A DNA stretch of 64,000 nucleotides. Source: Bilabrum cf. latius (taxonomy: Eukaryota; Bigyra: Bicosoecida; Bigyra; Bicosoecida). The stretch spans positions 682,001 to 746,000 of the forward strand of contig OZ237736.1 in the NCBI GenBank assembly GCA_965178125.1, given 5' to 3'. Position numbers and translations under genes: made by a program. Positions within the stretch are counted from its first letter, which is position 1; the number at the start of each line of letters is the position of its first letter. Of this stretch, positions 23,916 to 34,832 are shown piece after piece. The notes beneath the pieces were generated by a model. That model was given only the letters and a program-made list of their open reading frames with translations. It did not search any database and was not told where the DNA came from.

Positions 23916-25127
23916 TTACTTTTTCCACGTAAAAGACCATTTCTTTGTACGTGGGTTCTCTTTCCAAACTACATTATGCTTCTTTTCAAATGCCTAAACC
24001 AGTTTGGGCACATCTTCGATCATGTTTTCATAGCTGTTCCACTCTGGAACCTTGTATCCAACCCATCGAACCACAAATCCACGCTCCCCATTAACCACAC
24101 TAGGGCGCACAATACTCGAAATAATATACTAATCTGGCAAAGAAATTGGATTTTCAACCTCACCCACCTTCTGCAATTCCTCTGTAAAATATCTGGTTGG
24201 CAAACCTTCTACCTGATACGACCACGGGCTCCACGGCATACGCGGTTTTAACACCTATCGTACTGTATACACATCCTTAGACCAGTTTTCACCCCTTTTC
24301 TCATTAGATCCCCATCGCAATCGAACCCTTACTTGATCGCCCACTTTGAACCGCTACTCATTGGCACGTTCACCTGCATTTTTCTTTATTCTTTTTCTAA
24401 CTGCATCCACCCCAGAACTCTGTTTGTTCTCCAGATACTCCCTCTCTAAATTATCTGGCGATTGCTTGGTTGTATTTTGTGGCGTTTGATTGTATACCCT
24501 CAAATAGGCTGCCAAACTATTATCCCAGTTATTCACACCCGAATCCAAACGATCTGCCTTAATCATTCTCTTAATTGTTCCATTAAATCGCTCAACCAAA
24601 CCATTTGTTTGCGGCTTACCCGCTGTACTCAAGATCTATTTAATTTTCTTGCTTTTCAAAAACGCTTTGAATGCCCGATTAACAAACTCACTGCCATTAT
24701 CACTCTACAACACACTGGGTGGCTGGGGCATCTACTCTAAGATTTGTTTCAAAGCATTCAATACGGTTTGCTCTCGCTTATCGGGCATAGCAACTGCGTA
24801 AGCTTTCTTACTAAAACCATCAATGGCTGTAAGCAACCATTTCATGCCTCGTGGGGTTTCCGATGAACTCAAATCCACCAAATCTATTTGCAACTTTTTA
24901 AAAGGAGCACTAATTACCTAGCGTTTAATTGAACGAACTTTCTTGGTTGGTTTTAGCATCTACCATGTTTCTTGCCGTTGAAGAAAATCTCTAACCACAC
25001 GCCGTGGCAAATCAATGCCGTTTAACACTGCCAATTTGTATAAACGCTCCTCTCCAACAAAGGCTTTTGAACCATAATATAACTCTTTCAACTTCTATAA
25101 TTCACGTTGCTGATGCTTTGTATCCAT
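23916..25127 (-). CDS. rve-type integrase with C-terminal chromodomain
   Basis: A 403-residue DDE integrase from ATG 25127 to TAA 23916. The catalytic triad is D82 (LQIDLVDLS), D143 (QSDNGSEF) and E179 (NGLVERFNG), with exactly 35 residues between the last two, as in retroviral, Maverick and mavirus integrases. The TAG at 24705-24707 falls on the L-x-SDNG position where the family usually has Gln, strong support for TAG=Gln; about nine other TAGs are read through. Residues 334-384 (SIVRPSVVNGERGFVVRWVG, then EWNSYENM) form a chromodomain, which in retrotransposons targets integration to modified histones. It is the likely enzyme for the 5-bp target duplication. Confidence 0.92.
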
Positions 25128-25176
25128 TTATTGATATAATAAACCACATAAAATATTCTTATCTAATCTAGTATAT

Positions 25177-26037
25177 ATGCTTAAGCGAAAGCAAATTTTA
25201 CAATTACTGAAGATAGCCAAGAAACGCAACCCAAGGATCAAAAAATGTGTTAAGGGGTACGGAAAGTTTACCAAATCGCAATTACAAGCCGTTCTTGAGG
25301 CTCCTATGGTATTAGAAACTCTTGAACCTGAAGTTACCAGAATGGGTGGCTCACTGTTTGGCAAGTTTCGCCAAGGTTTTAACCAAGTTGTTGATAAGGC
25401 TAAGAACTTCTTTGGAGTTGATACTAAGAACTTTAATAAAACTAGCTAGCGAACACTAAAAGAATACGGTAACCGAGTTATTACCCAGATGAAAGTAGCA
25501 CGAACACCCTTAAGTTCAAGTTTAAATCGATTGCTAAACGTTCTTTCACTAGGGGCAACTAAACGAGCCAAACAAAGCTTATAGTACCATTCATTCTACC
25601 ATCTTGCAATAGCAGTAAAATTACAAGGCGTTGCTACCCCCCTTGTGGTTGAGAAAAACGAGGCTGTTAACGTTGATAAAACATTCCCCGTAAATAATCT
25701 TACTCAATTCCTAAACGTTGATCTAAATGGCAAACAAATCACTTTGAATCAACTGGTACAACAAACACTCAAATCCGTGGGCAATAATCGATTTTTCTTG
25801 TATCGTGCTTTCAATGATCGCTCAGATGCAGGTAATTGTTAGCGATTTGTTACTGATGTACTTCGATCCAATGGTTTATTAACCAGCCAATTGGATCAAT
25901 TCATCAATTAGAATGTTGAACAGGCAGCATCTACCATACCGCAGTTGTTTAAAAGGGTGGCAAATGTTGCAACCGATGTTGGTGCATTCGCTAATCGAGT
26001 AGTTGGTAGAGGTAAGAAGAAAAAGAAATAGCATTAA
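25177..26037 (+). CDS. NlpC/P60-like (papain-fold) viral protein
   Basis: A 286-residue protein ending KKKKKQH with TAA. It has a basic N-terminal helix (KGYGKFTKSQL), then a domain with His (YHSFYHLAIAV, near residue 142) and a later Cys in GNC-TAG-RFVTDVLRSNGLL (C221). Nucleocytoplasmic viruses and polinton-like viruses encode related proteins with NCQxF at this place, so the TAG again fits Gln. The His/Cys pair suggests an NlpC/P60 or LRAT-like hydrolase, perhaps a virion phospholipase or peptidase; no activity is shown. It overlaps the 3' end of the next minus-strand gene by four bases. Confidence 0.6.
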
Positions 26038-26291
26038 GGCATGCTTGCTGCCAACAATTCACATATACTCTGCTTGTTCAGTGAATCCCAAGTCATAGTA
26101 ACCACTACCTTGTAAGCGGGTTCATCACCACCTGCACCTGAATGCGGCACTTGCTCAATCTTAACATCAGTACGATAGTTTGATGTGGGATCGGATTCAG
26201 GTTCAGGTTCTGGTTGAGAATTACGAATAATCTCTATTTTAGGTTGAGGTGTTGTTGGAGTTGGTTTAGTTGGGCTAGATTTTTCAGACAT
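26034..26291 (-). CDS. Small Pro/Glu-rich hypothetical protein
   Basis: An 85-residue protein from ATG 26291 to TAA 26034, convergent with the NlpC/P60-like gene. The N-terminal half is Pro/Thr/Glu-rich (disordered); the C-terminal half (AYKVVVTMTWDSLNKQSI) looks like a small folded segment. A TATAG lies just before the start. No family recognised. Confidence 0.55.
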   Translation of the reverse strand: MSEKSSPTKPTPTTPQPKIEIIRNSQPEPEPESDPTSNYRTDVKIEQVPHSGAGGDEPAYKVVVTMTWDSLNKQSICELLAASMP

Positions 26292-26357
26292 CTATAACTA
26301 TCTGGAGGATTTTTTTTAAGTTAACTTTGTTTCGTTATTACTACCAAATAAAGTTAA

Positions 26358-27674
26358 TTAGTATCCACGCAAACGCCTAATACGATCCTATTGAAACTAT
26401 TTTTCTTGGGCTTCTTTGCCTTGTAACCCGGCACGGCGTTCAGATTTATTGATTCTCCGATGTGATTTGGGTGCAATTGCTTTCAATCCTTTATCACCGA
26501 TTACCTTGCGCAATGGAGCTCCAACCAATCCATCAAACAAAAATCGCCCAGCATCCTCAATGATTCCTTTGCCTTTCATATTCGATTGTTTCACAGCCTT
26601 AAATGCCTGTTTCATTGCTTCTCCACGGCTCAATTTAGGATTCTAGCGCCTCATCTATCCAGCTAAACGCAGTGCCTAGGATTGTAATGTACGATTCCAT
26701 TTACCCGATTTAGGTGCACCCATACCCTATGTACCCTCCGCTGAACCTAAGTTACCCATTGTGTTTGCGGTTAACCTATCTGGTTCTGTGGTTTGCCTAC
26801 TTGATCTGCGTCGTGCTGGTGCTGGTGCTGGTGCTGGTGCTGGTGCTGGTGCTGGTGCTGGTGCTGGTGCTGGTGCTGGTGTAGGATCATTATCGGAATC
26901 ACCGCCAGGTCCTGGTCCGCCAGGAGCAACATCAGCAGCCCGAGCACGGGCAGCACGAGGAGCTCGGGCAGCACGAGCAGGAGAACCTGCAAAACCTTGT
27001 TCCATCTATTCTGCGAGATCAGCTGCTGGTACCAACTATGGCACTGGTATTCGTGCTCCTCGTCTTCGTGCCCGTGCCCGTGCAGGTGCAGGTGCCGGTT
27101 CAGGTACTGAATCAATAATCCAAGGTTCGATATCTACTCTTCGTGGACGCTCTCCCACAGGATTTGAACCCTCCTCTGGTATTTCTCTCATTGGATCACG
27201 ATCCACACGATTGGGATTACGCTTGATTGCATACTACAATGCATCTCGAACTCCATTTTCAATTAGTAACCTTCGTATTGCCTAATTGCTTCCTCTATTA
27301 ACATTTAAACGCTTAAACTAGGCTTCTATCTCTTTAAGGCTCTTGGGCAAAATAATATCACCACTATACAAACTCACTTCTAAGGCATCTATTACTCTCT
27401 GCCTACTAGTTGCCGTTCTTGCCCTCTATAACTAGCCCAATAATGCTTTAACCCGCCCAGTTGCCTAATCATTTCTGGTACGTTCAAGTTCACTCACCAC
27501 ACCTGCCTTTCTCAATCTTTCTTGATCTTGTTGCTCTTTACGTGCTCGGTTTTCCTGCCTCACACGGCGGTTGTTTTCCTCCATGTTTTCTCTTCTTTGT
27601 TCTGCTAAACCGGAGTATCTCTCAATTGTTAGCTCTTTAAGAATCTTTCGCAACTTTTCATCGCTTTTTGCCAT
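26358..27674 (-). CDS. Large unknown, probably structural, protein with (Pro-Ala)n spacer
   Basis: A 438-residue protein from ATG 27674 to TAA 26358; it is one frame once about thirteen TAG codons are read as Gln. Order: an N-terminal charged coiled-coil (EQRRENMEENNRRVRQENRA), a central helical segment, an Arg/Ala-rich stretch, a Pro-Ala run from a hexanucleotide repeat near 26816-26880, and a basic C-terminal region (GKGIIEDAGRFLFDGLVG). No family recognised. It is divergent from the packaging ATPase across only 38 bp, so the two probably share a control region. Confidence 0.65.
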
Positions 27675-27712
27675 ATATAATAGCATTGAAAATATTTTAT
27701 ATACCTATAGTA

Positions 27713-28735
27713 ATGATTTCCACTCGACATACAAAAGATGGTGTTCCTGTTGCACTTGATATGAATCGCAATGATCCAGATGTTATATACTACAACCGCA
27801 AACCACCTGAAAATGATTCTGATTCTGATGATGATTCTGGTGATGAATCCGATATCAGTGAATCTGATCTAAGGTTGAGATACGGTGTTCGTGCCACCAG
27901 ATACCAGCGACAACTACCAGAACTAAAGAAAAAGTTTAAATAGGAAATGCGGGAAGGAAAGATCCTACATGGAAAATATAAAAGTAAAAAAGGAACGATT
28001 ATTCCGTATCCCGATCGAGATGCACGCGATTGCCGAACTGCGTACCATATAATGGGTAAAGCAGGTTCAGGTAAAACTACCTGGGTGCTAGAACAAGCCA
28101 AAATTATTAGGAAACTATTTAATAAAAAGGTGTATGTGATCAACGGCAAGGATGATGAAAAGCGATTCAAAGAAGCCAAGTTTCATACCCTCGATATCGA
28201 TGATCTTATCATTGGCGATAGTTCCGAACGAAAATATCAAGAGGCTAAACTGCGCTACAAAATGCTGGATAAGAGCGAACTAGATCCTGAGGAGGTTATT
28301 GAAATGAAACTTGCGGTTGAATCCTTGAAGCCAAAGAAAAAGATCAACTATTCGGTAACCGAAGGATTTTTGAAGCTGATCAAGAATTCTGTATGGATAT
28401 TTGATGATGTGGAAGGCGGTGAACTGCAAAACAAAGCCCTGTTCTTGATCAATTATATTCTTACCAAGGGTAGAAGTACCGAAACCGATATCTTTGTAAT
28501 TACACACTTACCATCTTGGGGTTAGAATACCCGCACTCTACACAATGAAATTAACATCTATGTAATTTTCTAGCGCAACAAACCTCGTTAGAATTAGTTT
28601 CTAATGGAAAACTATCTGAAATTTAAAGCTAAGGAGATAAAAAAGGTGAAAAGCCTGTTAAGCCGAAACGATTGGGTAGCCATAAACCAGCAACGCAATT
28701 GCTTGATATCGCCCCATCAGGTTTGTTTGATATGA
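27713..28735 (+). CDS. Genome-packaging ATPase (FtsK-HerA / A32-like)
   Basis: Motor that pumps viral DNA into capsids. It has 340 residues from ATG 27713 to TGA. A disordered acidic N-terminus (SDSDDDSGDESDISESD) precedes Walker A GKAGSGKTTWV (near residue 114) and Walker B SVWIFDDVEG (near residue 225), then the sensor segment ITHLPSWG-TAG-NTRTL. TAGs at 27941, 28523 and several near the C-terminus are read through to the typical end NDWVAINQQRNCLIS. First gene of the morphogenesis module. Confidence 0.88.
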
Positions 28736-28768
28736 TCTATTTTTTTACCATTATATATATATAGCAAA

Positions 28769-29242
28769 ATGTCTGTTTGCAAAAACCTATCAGATCTTGT
28801 AGTTTGTTATGATTTAAACATCTCAGTTCAGGATTATGAGTCAATTGTTAACTCAGAGGAAAACCTAAAAAATTCAAAACCCCTTGATTCGCTTGAAACT
28901 ATTGTTGTTGATATCAAGAAAGGTGATAGAATCGCTCTGTTACACGATAATAAAGGCAAAGTGCGCTATTCAATCCCAGTTCCTAGCGCCAAACCAACTC
29001 TCAGAGAATTACTTAGAACCCTTCACAGAGAAATGCAATACCCAATTGATGTAAAAAATGAAGATTTAGTTGAAGTTATCTACGATTCGCTGAAAAACTA
29101 TAAACCATCGCTCCGCTTAAAGTACGTTACTATGTACGAAGAGGGGAAAATGCCATTGCTTAGTTGGTTTGGTGATCATACTCACTTGGAAAAAATATTT
29201 CGACGGGGGGACAAATACTTACAAATATTCCTAGGATCATGA
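28769..29242 (+). CDS. Hypothetical protein in morphogenesis module
   Basis: A 157-residue protein from ATG 28769 to TGA with no TAG codon. A TATATATATATAG tract ends four bases before the start. Mixed alpha/beta composition without recognisable motifs (for example DIKKGDRIALLHDNKGKV). Its position between ATPase and protease suggests a virion or assembly role, by context only. Confidence 0.65.
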   Translation: MSVCKNLSDLVVCYDLNISVQDYESIVNSEENLKNSKPLDSLETIVVDIKKGDRIALLHDNKGKVRYSIPVPSAKPTLRELLRTLHREMQYPIDVKNEDLVEVIYDSLKNYKPSLRLKYVTMYEEGKMPLLSWFGDHTHLEKIFRRGDKYLQIFLGS

Positions 29243-29272
29243 ACAAATTTCTAGCATACTACTATAATCATA

Positions 29273-29854
29273 ATGGATCAGTTACTTGATAAAATTAAAT
29301 CGGGGCTCAGCCCACAACAGTTGCAACACTTGAAAGCCAATGTGCCTGTTTTTACCAACGATCAAATTGAATAGCACGGATTACCCACTGGCAAGGATCA
29401 GGATTTCGTTTTGTTTTTCCCTTTGATACGGCAAGGCAAAAACGAATCTGGGCATTACTGTGCCGTTATTCAAAGCCTCGATCCCAATCGTATCCACTAT
29501 TATGATCCATACGGATTTTTACCCCATGCAATCACTAAAACCAGCCCACAGCGAGAAGCCCTTGGCTACCTAGATCGATAGAAAGGCATCTTAGGCAAAC
29601 TAATAAATGATCATCGAACCATAGATTATTCACCATTCCCTCACCAAATCGATGATCCACAAATCTCAACCTGTGGTAGGCACTGCTTGCTACGATTAAG
29701 TAATCGGCATTTAAATCATGAACAGTACAATAAGCGATTATTACAAAAGTGTAAGCAACACAAAGTTAAGCCCGATGTGTTTGTTACCTTGTTTGAACAA
29801 TTCAGACCCATGTGATTTATTTCTCATTTAAACTATATCTCAAATGAGCAATAA
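29273..29854 (+). CDS. Virion maturation cysteine protease (Ulp1/adenain-like)
   Basis: Cleaves capsid precursors during maturation in virophages and relatives. Catalytic order His61 (GHYCAVIQ), Asp78 (YYDPYGF), Gln130 and Cys134 (PQISTCGRHC) fits the adenain/Ulp1 fold. TAG codons at 29372 and 29579 are read as Gln. As written, the frame runs to TAA 29852 and overlaps the penton start by 11 bp, with an odd Cys/Leu-rich tail. Dropping two bases in the CACACA at about 29757-29763 would give a natural hydrophobic tail (VFVTLFEQF) and a TGA at 29815. A 2-nt slip or sequencing error is therefore possible; the catalytic core is unaffected. Confidence 0.82.
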
Positions 29855-30752
29855 AACCTACCAGTATGTAAATCTACGCTACTTCAACCCAGAAACTACC
29901 ACTGCCACTCGAACTTTGTTAGAGGAACAGCGTTCTGGCAACATTTTAGATGATAAAATGTATAAACTCAGTGTGGATCGATGGAATATCGAACAAGCTG
30001 TATTTCCAGTATTTGAACCTAATCCTAAGCTAACTTATACTGTTAACATTCGTGATCAGGCTTCAAGCACTGTGAGTTCAGCCAATGTTAACTTTGGCAG
30101 CAACAAGTTTGTTTACAATATGGCAGAAGTGGTGGCGGCTATAAACATTGCTATAGCGACCGCTTGTGCTGCTCACTCATCTCCAGTTTCACCCGCGGAT
30201 TTTCCTGAGTTAACTTACGATGGCATTCTATTTTTTATCGAAAGCACCAGCAACTTTCGGGATTTAACCACAGGATACGATTTGGGATTCAATGAGCACT
30301 TGTTTGCCATGTTCCATACCTTTCCCAGAATTCCTTAGGATACATTGGAGAATCCCTATTTTTTCTTGGATGTTGATGTAGTGCAACAGCCTGAATCCAC
30401 TCTTGAGGCAATAGTTCCTGTGAAACGAATTGAAATTGAGGGTACGTTACCCATGATCAGCGAGTTGTTGCCAAATTCAGTTGAATCAGCCGAAGGCTAG
30501 TTTTCTACTCGGGTCGAAAACATTATTACCGATTTCAATTTCTTTCCAAGTAACGGCAGCCACCTTCAATCAATTACTTATAGTGCTGGTGGCAACCACC
30601 GATGGGCAACAGTAACTGGAAACCAGTTCAACAACATTCAACTCAGGTTTTACTGGTTGGATAGTAAAGGTGTTAAGTACGATGTGAAGCCTCGTGCCCG
30701 AACCTCTGTTTCGGCAAAATTAGCATTTGTGGAGGTGAGTGAGCTAAATTAA
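29844..30752 (+). CDS. Penton / minor capsid protein
   Basis: A 302-residue protein with TAG codons after FPRIP and SAEG read as Gln. It sits just before the major capsid gene as in virophages. The N-terminal part (YKLSVDRWNIEQAVFPVFEP) and the C-terminal jelly-roll-like part (TRVENIITDFNFF, IQLRFYWLDSKG, SAKLAFVEV) match the general pattern of polinton-like and virophage penton proteins. It forms the pentameric vertices of the icosahedral capsid. The identification rests on pattern and gene order. Confidence 0.78.
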
Positions 30753-30783
30753 GAAATAATTATTTTATCAGTTTAAATCATAA

Positions 30784-32511
30784 ATGTCTCAAACCTTAAG
30801 ACAAAGTTTACCAGTAAGTGTGGCAGTTGATCCAAAGTACAACTTCCTCGATCCTTCCAGAGTAAAACAACAGGTAGAAGCAGGTAACACCAAGATTGGT
30901 TACAACCGCTTAACCTTTACTGATCCTGTTGCAAATGGTGCAACCTTGAATATGACTATAAATCCAGTAAAAGGTGATTTCAATCAACCTACTTTAAGAT
31001 ACATTCAACGAGTTCGAGTGGCTAAGGCAAATGCTGCTGCCCTTGCTCTAGCAGATTTAAAGAGCAGAGTTGGTGTTAAACCTTTCCCCTTGGCTAGAAT
31101 GTTTGATCGTACCATTGTGGATCACAATGGTTCTACTTGGGTGAGTGAGAGTTACTAGGAAAGCAAAGAGTTTGCTCATAACCACGATCCAGAGATTGGT
31201 TACCGAATGAGCCCTGCTCCTGTTCCTGATAAAAACACTGCATATAGCCGTGATTATCTCAGTGATCCACTCCGCGTTTCATTAGATACAATTGATTAGA
31301 ACGAATCCCGTGGTTTCGGCAACCGTTACTCTGTATACTATGTTGGTCCAGCTGCTGGCAACTCACACGAATTCCTCATTATTCTGGAGGAGCGCCTATG
31401 GAACAAGTTTTTCCCTTTCAAGGATGCCTATCCTAATCCTTACAAGAACCTGCAACCGTTCGATCTCAAACTTGAGATTGGTTCTAATGGATTATAGCGC
31501 ATATGGTCTGCCTCAACTGTCGGCGGACAGGATTTAGCATTTACCCAAGTTGGTAACCCATCCCTGTTTCTGGATTTCACTATCGATACACCTGCGCTTG
31601 AAGTTCCTCAACCAAACAGAATTGTGCTAAACTCAGTACATCGCCAAAAGCGTTAGGAACGCCCTAACCAGGCTATTCCAGCCGCTGCAAACGGTGTGCC
31701 AGGCAGCATTGAGCACCAGATGTAGTCTTATGATTTCGCATACACACCAGAAATGTTGCTGTGTTACGTGGAACGCGATCCTGTGGCTGGAAGCAACTAG
31801 CCTGATTAGTTTTTACCCATTTCTGCCATCAACCTAACCATCAATGGTGAACAAGATATTGGCAGGTTGATTTCCCAGTATGAACTCTGGCAAATGAGCA
31901 CCAAAAACGGATATAACGGCAGATTCGGGCATTTCGCTGGTTTAATCTAGGATTTCTCAGTTGGTGCCAACCGAATTTACGGCAACGGTTGCATGTTGGC
32001 AATAAAACCATCCCAATTGCCTCTGCCTCAGGAAACCCAAGGTGGTGTGAATGCTAGATTCTCTATCTAGGCTACTGTTACTATCCAGAACCCCACTGGT
32101 GCTGCAGTGGCAGCTGGTAGTTACCGCTTATGGATGATTCTAGCCAACTCCGAAGCCAATTACCTCAAAGACGGTTTGATGGAGAGCCGTGTGTTACTTG
32201 CCGATCCAGTTAAGAGCCTAACCGCTACTAATGTTACTTACAAAGATGATGGAGTATCTGCCTCAATCGTGGGTGGAAGGCGTGGTTTCTTCGGTCGACT
32301 GTGGAACGGAATCAAGAAAGCAGCCCCAGTGCTTAAAGAGGTTTCTAAAGTTGCCCGTAACCTACCTATTGTAAAGAATTATGTTGGTGATAATACCGCT
32401 GTGGGTAAAGTTGCCAAAGCAGTGGGTGCTGGAAAAAGGGGTAAAGGCGTAAATCGGGTGGCTGGTAAGAGCGTTTCTACTCAAGCACTTTTAAGCAAAC
32501 TTGGAATGTAA
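30784..32511 (+). CDS. Major capsid protein (double jelly-roll)
   Basis: A 575-residue protein from ATG 30784 to TAA. Nine in-frame TAGs must be read as Gln; without this the gene would be ten fragments. The body has the strand-rich pattern of double jelly-roll capsid proteins (FDLKLEIGSNGL, INLTINGEQDIGRLISQYEL, ATVTIQNPTG), and the C-terminal 80 residues are a basic tail (GGRRGFFGRLWNGIKKAAPV). Such tails are seen in polinton-like and mavirus capsid proteins. Downstream of penton, completing the ATPase-protease-penton-MCP module. Confidence 0.85.
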
Positions 32512-32534
32512 ATAAATCTAAGATCTAATAGTAT

Positions 32535-33428
32535 ATGAACAACAAATCTTATTAGAACTTAAGTGCACTTAAGTACCTGGGGCAACCAATTAATATCACT
32601 GGTTACAATTTTGCACGACCCGTACTTAAACTGTTTAACGATATCAAATTTCCCGATCGAACCTTGAGATTAGCAGGAACTGCTCGGTTCAAGGTTCTTT
32701 CGTTGTTTGCCTCTGATATTGATTTATTTCAACTGCTTAACAAAAAGGATATCCCGCACTTTGCCACACACATTTCCAACTTGGCAAAAAAAATGGCACC
32801 ATCCAAACAAGCCAACCATGCCACCTTTGTTGAATTTAAATCAGGTGGAAGGCATTACACCAGAAAAGAAATGGCAAACCTCTCAACTAACCAGAAACTA
32901 AAGCAGGAAATCGAGCACAACATCCATCATGATCCGTTCAACAAGGTAGATTTGATTTTTTATGATGGCAAAACTTACGAGGAAATCACCATCGTGTACC
33001 AATTTGAGGAACTTGCCGATGTAGCAACCATTCTACAAAGCCTTGTTAAGGATGCCAACAAGTATATTAGTTCAGGCAATTTATACAAAGCCACCAAACG
33101 ATTGCACAACATCTCCCGTTTGCAAGGCGAACAACCCAACTCACCCGGTCTCAAATCTCTGGAACAGATTATTACCAATCCTATTCTTTCCACTCTCAAC
33201 CTTGCTAAGAGCTAGTTGGAGGCTTACTTGCGAGTACCTACCGGATTTCGCCACAGCACTGCACTCGAATACCTTAAGCAAAGAGTGGGTAAGGTGATGA
33301 AACCCAGATCACTGCGGACACTTGCCAAGCATTTCAAGAATAACACCAACAAATCAATTAAACTAGCCATTACTTAGCTTAAGCGATATTTGAATCAACT
33401 AAGCAGATCCATGATTTAGCAAAAATAA
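32535..33428 (+). CDS. Hypothetical late-cluster protein
   Basis: A 297-residue protein from ATG 32535 to TAA, with TAG codons near the start, before LEAYLRVPTGF, and near the end. Basic and mostly helical (SLVKDANKYISSGNLYKATK), with one strand-rich patch (VDLIFYDGKTYEEITIVYQF). No recognised family. It directly follows the capsid gene on the same strand, so it is probably a virion or assembly protein. Confidence 0.65.
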
Positions 33429-33432
33429 AATC

Positions 33433-33726
33433 ATGCGAAATACTATAATGCTAAGTAACTGGAGCAAATTTATGAAAGAACTGTGGTCCAAAGTTAAGGG
33501 CTAGATGAAGTATATCGATGCCGTAAGAATGGCTAAAGAACAAGGATTGTATGATGCTTGGCTATCTAAGCATGGATTATCACGTGCTCCCAAGAAACGC
33601 ACTTACAAACGCAAACGCAAGGGTGGGCAGATGGTTTAGGATTAGATGGGTATGGGGTTAGTTGAGGATTAGATGGGCATGGGCTTGGTTGAAGGCGGTG
33701 CTAGCACTCTAAATGATCTATTCTGA
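33433..33726 (+). CDS. Small basic protein
   Basis: A 97-residue protein from ATG 33433 to TGA, too cut up by TAG to be seen under the standard code. Its middle is strongly basic (APKKRTYKRKRKGG) and its end has two direct repeats (QDQMGMGLVE, EDQMGMGLVE). The ATG at 33448 is an alternative start. It may bind viral DNA inside the capsid; this is inferred only from charge. Confidence 0.55.
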
Positions 33727-33752
33727 TCTAAAAAATTCCTAACGTAAGATAT

Positions 33753-34385
33753 ATGTCTTGCGATAAACAAGAATTGTATGAATAGTTTAAGAAAATCGGG
33801 CAGCAAAAGTTTAGTGCTCCCCACCAACAGCAAATCTATCTACAATATATACGCTCAGTATTGTTTCCTGCTGGTGATCCTGAACCTGATTCGGAATCTG
33901 ATAGCGATACTGATAGTGATAGCGAGAGTGATTCCAAATTAATTATCGAATCGAAACCTGCTACTCCTCCTGCAGTACCCGCTTCACCACAACCCAAACC
34001 TAAACCTGAGCCAAAATCAAAACCCGAACCCGAACCCGAACCCGAACCCGAACCCGAACCCGAACCCGAACCTGATCTCAGCCCACCTAAACTGGAACGC
34101 CAAAAAAGGGTTGTTATTGTGCCTGGTTTTGGTGATCCTGATCCTGAACCCGAACCCGAACCAGTGGTTCAAAAGAGTGATCGTGAGGATTTCAGATTTA
34201 TGGTTCGAGATGGATCTGAAAAAGTGTATTTCGGCACTCCCACCATTCTAACCCTAAAAGAAAACATCGATGGCAAGGTTTGTAGCCAACGCAAAGCGGT
34301 TTCTAGAGTTAATCGATATTTAGCCTAGTTCAACTAGGCAACACCAAGAGGCAAATGGGAGCACCAACACTATCTCAATCAATAA
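33753..34385 (+). CDS. Acidic hypothetical protein with Pro-Glu repeats
   Basis: A 210-residue protein from ATG 33753 to TAA. It has an N-terminal Gln-rich helix, a Ser/Asp run (DSDTDSDSESDS), a Pro-Glu dipeptide run encoded by a CCCGAA hexanucleotide repeat (34021-34070), and a small C-terminal domain (REDFRFMVRDGSEKVYFG) resembling modules in other virophage/PLV proteins. Three TAGs are read through. No known function. Confidence 0.6.
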
Positions 34386-34417
34386 AATAATTATCCATAC
34401 TTAAGTTATAACAAAGT

Positions 34418-34792
34418 ATGCACAATTATGAATATATTGAAATTAAACCATCTCAAATCCATGGACATGGCGTGTTTGCTCGAGGCAAAATTCCCAAAGG
34501 CACTAAATTAGCCTATTTTTACGGCATACCCATGAAACCCAAAGATATCATGCTCAAATACGGCAACTACCGTTTTACCTATCGGCGCCCATTTCAAAGC
34601 ACATGGATTTGTAGCAGACATACCCCAAATCTAATCAATTTTGTTAACTCTGTGGGCTTTGGTAAATCCAAAGGAATGAAAGCAAATGTTATTCTCAAAA
34701 ACAGATGGCTAGTTCCTACTCGTGATATCCAAGCTGGTGAAGAATTACTGCTCGAATACCCAAAAGGATACTGGAAGCACGGCGATGATTAA
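34418..34792 (+). CDS. SET-domain protein (putative lysine methyltransferase)
   Basis: A compact 124-residue SET domain: IHGHGVFARGKIPKGTKLAY at the N-terminus, NLINFVNSVGFGKS in place of the NHS motif, a segment with ANVILKNRW, and AGEELLLEYPKGYW at the end. The active-site Tyr (LLLEYP) is present; the usual NHSC reads NFVN. Small viral SET proteins such as vSET of chlorovirus PBCV-1 methylate host histone H3K27; whether this one does is unknown. TAA stop, no TAG. Confidence 0.75.
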   Translation: MHNYEYIEIKPSQIHGHGVFARGKIPKGTKLAYFYGIPMKPKDIMLKYGNYRFTYRRPFQSTWICSRHTPNLINFVNSVGFGKSKGMKANVILKNRWLVPTRDIQAGEELLLEYPKGYWKHGDD

Positions 34793-34832
34793 ATTTAGTG
34801 AAATTAAAAAACAATAAATTTAATTAATCCGT

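Noticed and set aside
23916-27674. Frame breaks (TAG) suggesting that the integrase and neighbouring genes are pseudogenes
   Set aside because: All breaks are TAG and none are TAA or TGA or frameshifts; the same pattern is in conserved host genes, so it reflects the genetic code.
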